Assembly: GCF_025399195.1 (NCBI RefSeq)
Contig: NW_026252150.1
Location: forward strand, 63,078 to 127,077
Direction: 5' to 3'
Source of the DNA: Umbelopsis ramanniana AG
Taxonomy: Eukaryota; Mucoromycota; Umbelopsidomycetes; Umbelopsidales; Umbelopsidaceae
Length of the DNA: 64,000 bases
Shown: one piece after another, positions 58,632 to 64,000 of the stretch
How the letters are laid out: each line of letters starts with the position of its first letter
Numbering within the stretch: the stretch's first letter is position 1
The notes under the pieces: generated by a model
Databases searched by the model: none
What the model was told of the DNA's origin: nothing
The model's input: only the letters and a program-made list of their open reading frames with translations
Translations under genes and position numbers: made by a program

Positions 58632-61600
58632 GAAGATGTATTTCTATCGATTTTGGACATCTTTTATCTTCCTTGTGCACACCCGATGTACCTCATTTTT
58701 CAGGGTTACAATTGACCATTTACTTGATTCAGGGTTACAAGTGAGAGGACAAAGTTGTGGCGCTAACATTTGAAGGGGGTTGTGTGCATTTGAGGCTGTT
58801 AAAATCAGGTCACAGAATGGGTCCATAGAATTCCCAAAAGCCGCGAGGGGGCTTCCATCAGAAAATTTATGTAAATACCTATTTCCATGAAGCAAGTCTT
58901 TGTTCCAATCATATGGAAAGTCACCAGTACGTAATTAACAATCAAACATGTTATTGCTGTAATGTAGTTCGCAAATGCAAAGAAATAAGATTATGGAAAG
59001 CACTATATATCCCTTGAATTTCACAGTTCCTTGTACGACACATAATGCATGTACTCGAATAGATATCAATGTAAAATTCAATCGTGCAGGTAGCATATTT
59101 TTTACTGGTAAACTTTTGCTAGCATTGAGACCCCAGCGAGGCAGGGGCTGTCCCTGTACTGTACTCCCAATCGCACTATGATTTCCGCTGTACATCACTC
59201 ATACCTTCAAAGGCCGTTTGCTATGGTGCTCAATATGCAGTGCAGACCAATCATTTGAACCTGTTCAAGGTATTGTGCAAGGATCCGCAATCAAGCTCCT
59301 AAATTGAACTAAAATTAACAATGCCATCCCGTACAGGTATGCATGTGCGAGGGTGATTGACATAGATTGTCTCACTAGACCTATGTAGTTTTCTATGGTC
59401 TTGTTGACGTTGATGGTGATTCTTACCATCAGGATGTGCGCATTGACTAAATCAGCTGCATATCCATTATCTTGATCCAATAGCAATGCTTTGATAGCTG
59501 CTTATCATAGAAGTCCTCAAGAAATTGATATGTCTGGTAGGTCATCATTCAAAACAAAATTAAATTTAAGTATCCATTACCAGACTTAGGTACGGATAAT
59601 ACTTTTATATTGTGTACGTCATTGAATATAATCAACATAAGCAGATGCTTATAGCCTTCGAACGTGCCTGCTTTTTCAGTAGTGTTTTCCCTTGCTTTCG
59701 TTCACGGTGATGAGAGGAAATTTCTCACGTTAACAGAATTATTTAATGGAGCTTCCTGATCATTCAAACACTATGTTCACCAATAGCACTGTGGCGCTTG
59801 AAAGCATGGTGTTCTAAGGGGCAAGTTCTACATCACGCCAAAGGAGCAGTGCCGCTCTTGTCAGGACATTGATTGGAGAGATACACGATGCAAAGTCGCA
59901 AATTTTTATACTGTTACATCCTTGAAACCTGCACCCGGATGATCTTTCTCTTTGGATGAAAGACTATAACAAAACTCCTGGAAATCATCCTTTGCATCAT
60001 ACTAAGCTATTAATTTTAAGAAGGTCACAATCTATCGGCTACACACTACGAAAGCGGTACTCATCAACTGTTACTGTCCTTACAACCCTTGCATGTCAAA
60101 GCTTATTTCAACTTCTCCCTACAGACATCTCAGAACAAGGATTGGAGTGCGAGAAGACTCTAATTTTGTGCACCTTTTCAATCCATTAGGTCCAATGAAA
60201 GGTCCAACGAATTCTTATAATAACCTTGACTGAAGGAAAAAATTTATTCAACGCGATGCCATATATTTTTGTACTATATTCAGAACGGCAGACGTTATAG
60301 CTTGCGCTTGATTATTTTTCACGTCTTAGACGTGAAAACATTGAGCAGTAATCCTTCTTACGAAAGACAAATTCATGTGGAATAAGACGATTGGATCGAC
60401 AATTGGGTCTTGTTTGCATAAGGTTAGACTTTGGATAGTGTGGTATGAGCTTTATCGGTTGCTTTAAATCTTGTTTATTTTGATAGTATTTGATCAACAC
60501 TGTTCACGATAAATCCCTCTAACAGAAAAAGTCGTAGCCAGGTGTGATCTAAGCTAGTGACTTTCTTCGGAATTTCTCTGAAGCAGTATGTCTGGTATCG
60601 AACTCAAAACCTTAGATAGTGCCTGCAGTCTAGATGAAGACATCAGAGTGGGTGAGCCATTAGAAGCTTTCAGCCAACTTTTATATGGTGCGGTGGACAT
60701 CTAAGAGAGTTGGACATTTAAGGGCTGTCTACGAAGTCATACAGCAGCCACCCTTTCAGCAAACTTTACCGTCATTTACCACTGCGTAGATTTCCAAGCC
60801 CATGTCCTAAATGCCAATTTCATTGAATTGCTAAAAAACGAGGACTACATCGATGTAGCCTACTTTAGAGTTGACAAGGGGACCCAATTTCAAATCATTT
60901 GATCTACGCGGTCTTTAAATCCACCTTTTTGCTTCGAATCCATTTTCTAATAACAGCATTCCTCATGAATGTCGTTTTACCATTCACTCTTACGCATCTC
61001 AATTCCTTTCATCTGTTATTTTTCCAAATCACTACATCAATCGACTCTATAATTTCACTTTTTCCTCACCATTTCATAATAGTCATCGCCAGATATCGAC
61101 AAGATCATTCCAGTGCGGCATATGCTTAACCAATGAACTTCAAGCTTATCAACACTACTTAGAGAGCCTCTATCGATTACGGGAGTATGAGTTTCAAGTA
61201 AAAATGACAACATTTAGCTTAGTGCTCACCATTAATGTTCGTTTCCTTCCGTGAATGCCTAAGTGACCTATCCTCAAATATCTCCTGCAACTTCCGCAAG
61301 ACCTTCAGTATCTATCTATCAGCGTTAATGGCCGATAAGGGTATCAGGTGTAAAAGGTATGATAAGATATATGATAAAACTTTTTATGAAAGAATTAAAT
61401 TATTTCTATAAATGGCAGTCGACCTTTGATCAACAGAGGAAGGTGTTAAGATGGCGTGTCATAAAAAATGAGAGTCGATGAAGCAAGCCAATGAGATGGA
61501 GTAGGGGAATCAAAGCAATTAAGGGAAACAGAGCTAGATGGTATAATATTGTGCCATATTTAGATAGCTTCTACAAGCATATTCGCAACATGTTAGACAG

Positions 61601-63149
61601 TTTGCAGTGATGATATAGCTACAAACTTATTGATTGGTATTATTGCGTGATAGAAATTTGCATATAACCTGTTTCATTTAACGAGTACTAGAAACAGTGA
61701 TAAATTACTGAAGAGTCAGCTGTCTCATACCTATCGAAAGTAATCAGGTTTCAAGGAAGCAAAAGGTTTCTTGGTCGTGGCGTATACTCCTTTGCTATTA
61801 CAAAAGAGATCAGCGAACATACTGTTCTATCAATAAATGGATCAGAAATTGCTTTAATTTGTTCGAGTAAAACTAAGAAGCTTTCTCCACTCCGGAATGA
61901 TATGAGTCGATGGAACAATTGACCAATGAGCTTCGTTATGAACTGAGAGAAAGCGAGAAGAAAGGCGATGTTTCAATATGAAGTTTGATATATTAGATCG
62001 AAGCTTAGATATAATGAATTATAACACCAATTTAATTTATTTATGGAATATATAGAGGGCAATCGTTGTGATCTTTCAAACCAATGGAATACATCGATCA
62101 ATTCCTTGAGATTTACAGCGAACGATCTGGATTCATGTACTTGGCAAATATTAGATATCTCGAAAGGTTATCATGGAATTGCATCATCTGTCCAGTCTTG
62201 TGCAATTCCTTTTTTTTGTTCAAACGACGTATTTAACGACGTATTTACTTTCAGTTGAATTAGATTTTTCTAGCTTAATAAGCCCCTTTTATTGTACAGA
62301 TTGAAAAGAACGTCAGCGGGTGCAACGTTGCTTTAAGAAGAAGAAAGAGCGGAGTGATCAAGCCTCGTGACAAATGAGACATGGGAGTATTATAGAGGTA
62401 AAGAAAAATGAAATAAGTAGGGAAAAGTCTTGAAAGAGAAATGGAAGGAAGAGAAAGCTCATAAGAGAAGAAGGAAAGAGAAACCTGAAGGGAAGCATGT
62501 CAATGTGTTATTCAGGGACGAACAAGGGGTTAAAACTCAACGTCAATATGGCAAGTGACAAAATGTCCAAAGTGGAGAACGCAATTAGCCATGGCATAGC
62601 CTCCTTAAAAAAAGGGCGAGGAGGCTGTAGGAATTAGAGAAGCATCAACAATAGAACAACGTTTGATCTGTACCGTTGGCTTGGATCCAATGCATAAGAA
62701 CTTACAGTGATCTTCAAGTGGCCACGTTTGTTAACATTAATGTTCCAAAAATCCATAACGAAATAATATTTCGTTTGGGTTGGTTTGGTTTGGTTTGGTT
62801 TGCTTATACTACGATGTGCATTGGATTAAACAATCCTTTATTGTTACATGTTCTCTGCATCTAGTAACTTTTTCATTAGCAACAGCATCATACTGCTGCA
62901 TTCAAACTCGGGCTTTAGCCTATTCCACAGATGTGGAACACTACTCATGGATTAGCAGAGCATATGTTCATTTCTTCACGGTGCTTAATTTTGTGTATAC
63001 TTTAAAACTTAGAGGAGAACTCACGACCCAGACAAGCAGACTACATATAGTAGACTTAAATAACAGCGTGATATTGAAAAGTTACTGCGGCCTCTGATGT
63101 TATTCTACATGTCCCCACCACCTTAATCGCTGCATCTTTTTGCATTCTG
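58632..63149. other. Gene-poor region, possible repeat debris
   Basis: About 4.5 kb without a convincing gene. Pieces on the plus strand such as KWQSTFDQQRKVLRWRVIKN (near 61400-61460) and NRARWYNIVPYLDSFYKHIR (near 61530-61590) read like decayed protein coding of an unknown, probably repeat-derived, family. A tRNA-like B-box (GAGTTCGATACC, minus strand, near 60595) suggests a decayed tRNA or SINE. A purine-rich tract lies at 62390-62500. Confidence 0.35.
62773..62803 (+). repeat. Short TTTGG-type microsatellite
   Basis: About five to six units of GGTTT (TTTGGGTTGGTTTGGTTTGG...), imperfect at the first unit. It lies far inside the window and is too short to be a telomere. Confidence 0.8.
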
Positions 63150-64000
63150 TTTGTAGGATCAGAGTTGTCGATGACCACTCAGTCGTTCTCCCTCAGTCAG
63201 CATGTTTGTCATTATATCAGCCCTCGCTTTTGATCAAATTCTTCAACAGGATCAAGAACGCTGAATTGATAGTTAAGCATAGATATTTATGACCACTAGC
63301 CTCAACTAAATCTCGAACTGCAATTGGAGCATGGATAGGGCATTGTCCGTTATCAGATAATAGCCGTTGGTGTTGTTTTTATGCAACACACCCCATAACA
63401 TTGCACATTGTGTTGGTTAAGTGCTCTGTTAGCGTGCTAAGTCTACCGTTAACATCATACACCAACCTCCCATCCACTTTCCTATTATTAGACGTTACGA
63501 CAGCCTGTAGTTTTTCTAATGAAATGACAATGACTCTTGCCCCTGGTAAGGTACCCAATCCAATATGTTGAAAATACCATCATTTTGGCGGTATGCCTTT
63601 GGGAGAGAATTTACCTAAAATAAGGGCCATGGTGCCTTTGAATTACAAATTAGTCTCTGCTTCATCAATGAAAACGCATCTCATAGTGAAATCAAGTCTG
63701 ATGTCTCTTCCGCTTTTCTACTCTCTCCTTTCGCAATTTTATAAATCGATCAGTAATTCTTGCCAAAGGTAATATTTCCAGCTTTTCAACGTAGGTTTAC
63801 TTTGCCCTCTGGACAAGTGCCTATGTAATGCTGAGACTGATATAGATAATCCTTCGAATGCCTCTTGTAGCTTCTGCCTGGTGTCAGCAAATACAGACGA
63901 TGGATGCCAATATATATTTATCAGAAATTATGGATAAGCTTCTGTCAGGTTGCCCGTATTTTCTGGATATTACTTTTTGATTGCCAGAGGTCAGATGCTG
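63150..64000 (-). mobile_element. Decayed Tc1/mariner-type DNA transposon, running off the right edge
   Basis: Read on the minus strand from the window end inward. The N-terminal DNA-binding part gives SSVFADTRQKLQEAFEGLSI followed by SVSALHRH (63790-63900); then ARITDRFIKLRKERVEKRK (about 63690-63760); the first catalytic Asp block CVFIDEAETNL (63640-63685); the second Asp block as SDNGQCPIHAPIAVRDLVEA then SGHKYLCL (63270-63360); and a degraded NPIEEFW-like block with LTEGERLSGH after it (63180-63270). Stop codons and frame changes occur in at least four places, so it is inactive. The 5' part and left inverted repeat lie beyond the window. The layout matches mucoralean Tc1/mariner (IS630-type) transposases. 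Confidence 0.8.

Noticed and set aside
62390-62500. Purine-rich tract as a functional element
   Set aside because: Simple compositional bias; no repeat unit or conserved motif.
62773-62803. GGTTT repeats as an internal telomere
   Set aside because: Only about five units, with wrong unit for common fungal telomeres (TTAGGG).
1-64000. CRISPR arrays, operons, riboswitches or bacterial insertion sequences
   Set aside because: The window is fungal nuclear DNA; the only regular repeats are coding repeats of the ankyrin and wall-protein genes.

Overview
The window is nuclear DNA of a fungus, most likely an early-diverging one (Mucoromycota, probably Mucorales). Almost every gene is cut by short GT-AG introns (about 40-170 nt) with CTAAT/CTAAC-like branch sites. 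The gene set is eukaryotic and fungal: Npr3, Ssf1, Utp23, Lsb5, a Ras GTPase, an NCS-1 calcium sensor, mitochondrial bS/uS9, SF3A2 and ODC carrier. A UDP-glucose dehydrogenase fits a fungus with glucuronic-acid polymers in its wall. The lineage is inferred from gene style and content, not from a marker-gene comparison.

Left edge (1-4477): a large gene, open at the window edge, with N-terminal ankyrin repeats and a C-terminal HET (heterokaryon-incompatibility) domain. A 76-nt intron joins the two reading frames. The first repeats are nearly identical 99-bp tandem units. This is the strongest candidate for an undescribed recognition system.

Core (4.8-43.0 kb): a dense run of conserved genes. 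In order: an aldo/keto-reductase-like protein, a nuclear-looking protein that may have a SPOC/PIN-type C-terminus, Npr3 (GATOR1/SEACIT), NCS-1, Ras, succinate-semialdehyde dehydrogenase, Utp23, mitochondrial S9, UDP-glucose dehydrogenase, SF3A2, a hAT-derived BED protein, a secreted amidase, a seven-helix receptor, a two-LIM protein, a UBC4/5-type E2, Ssf1, thiamine pyrophosphokinase, a SIR2 deacetylase, the ODC carrier, a bZIP factor, an XLF-like repair factor and a secreted protein. Four of these genes need exons of 2-25 nt to keep their frame.

Right part (43-64 kb): sparser. It holds two tRNA genes (Thr-AGT, Lys-CTT), a decayed Ty3/gypsy fragment, a sugar transporter, a secreted DPP5-type peptidase divergent from an Lsb5-like VHS/GAT protein, a decayed small gene, a repeat-rich Cys-rich secreted or wall protein, about 4.5 kb with no gene, and a decayed Tc1/mariner transposase running off the right end.

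The genes do not form an operon-like pathway; the order is typical of fungal chromosomes, with divergent and convergent neighbours. Exon limits come from reading splice signals, frame and family similarity by eye and may be off by a few bases where not stated as checked.
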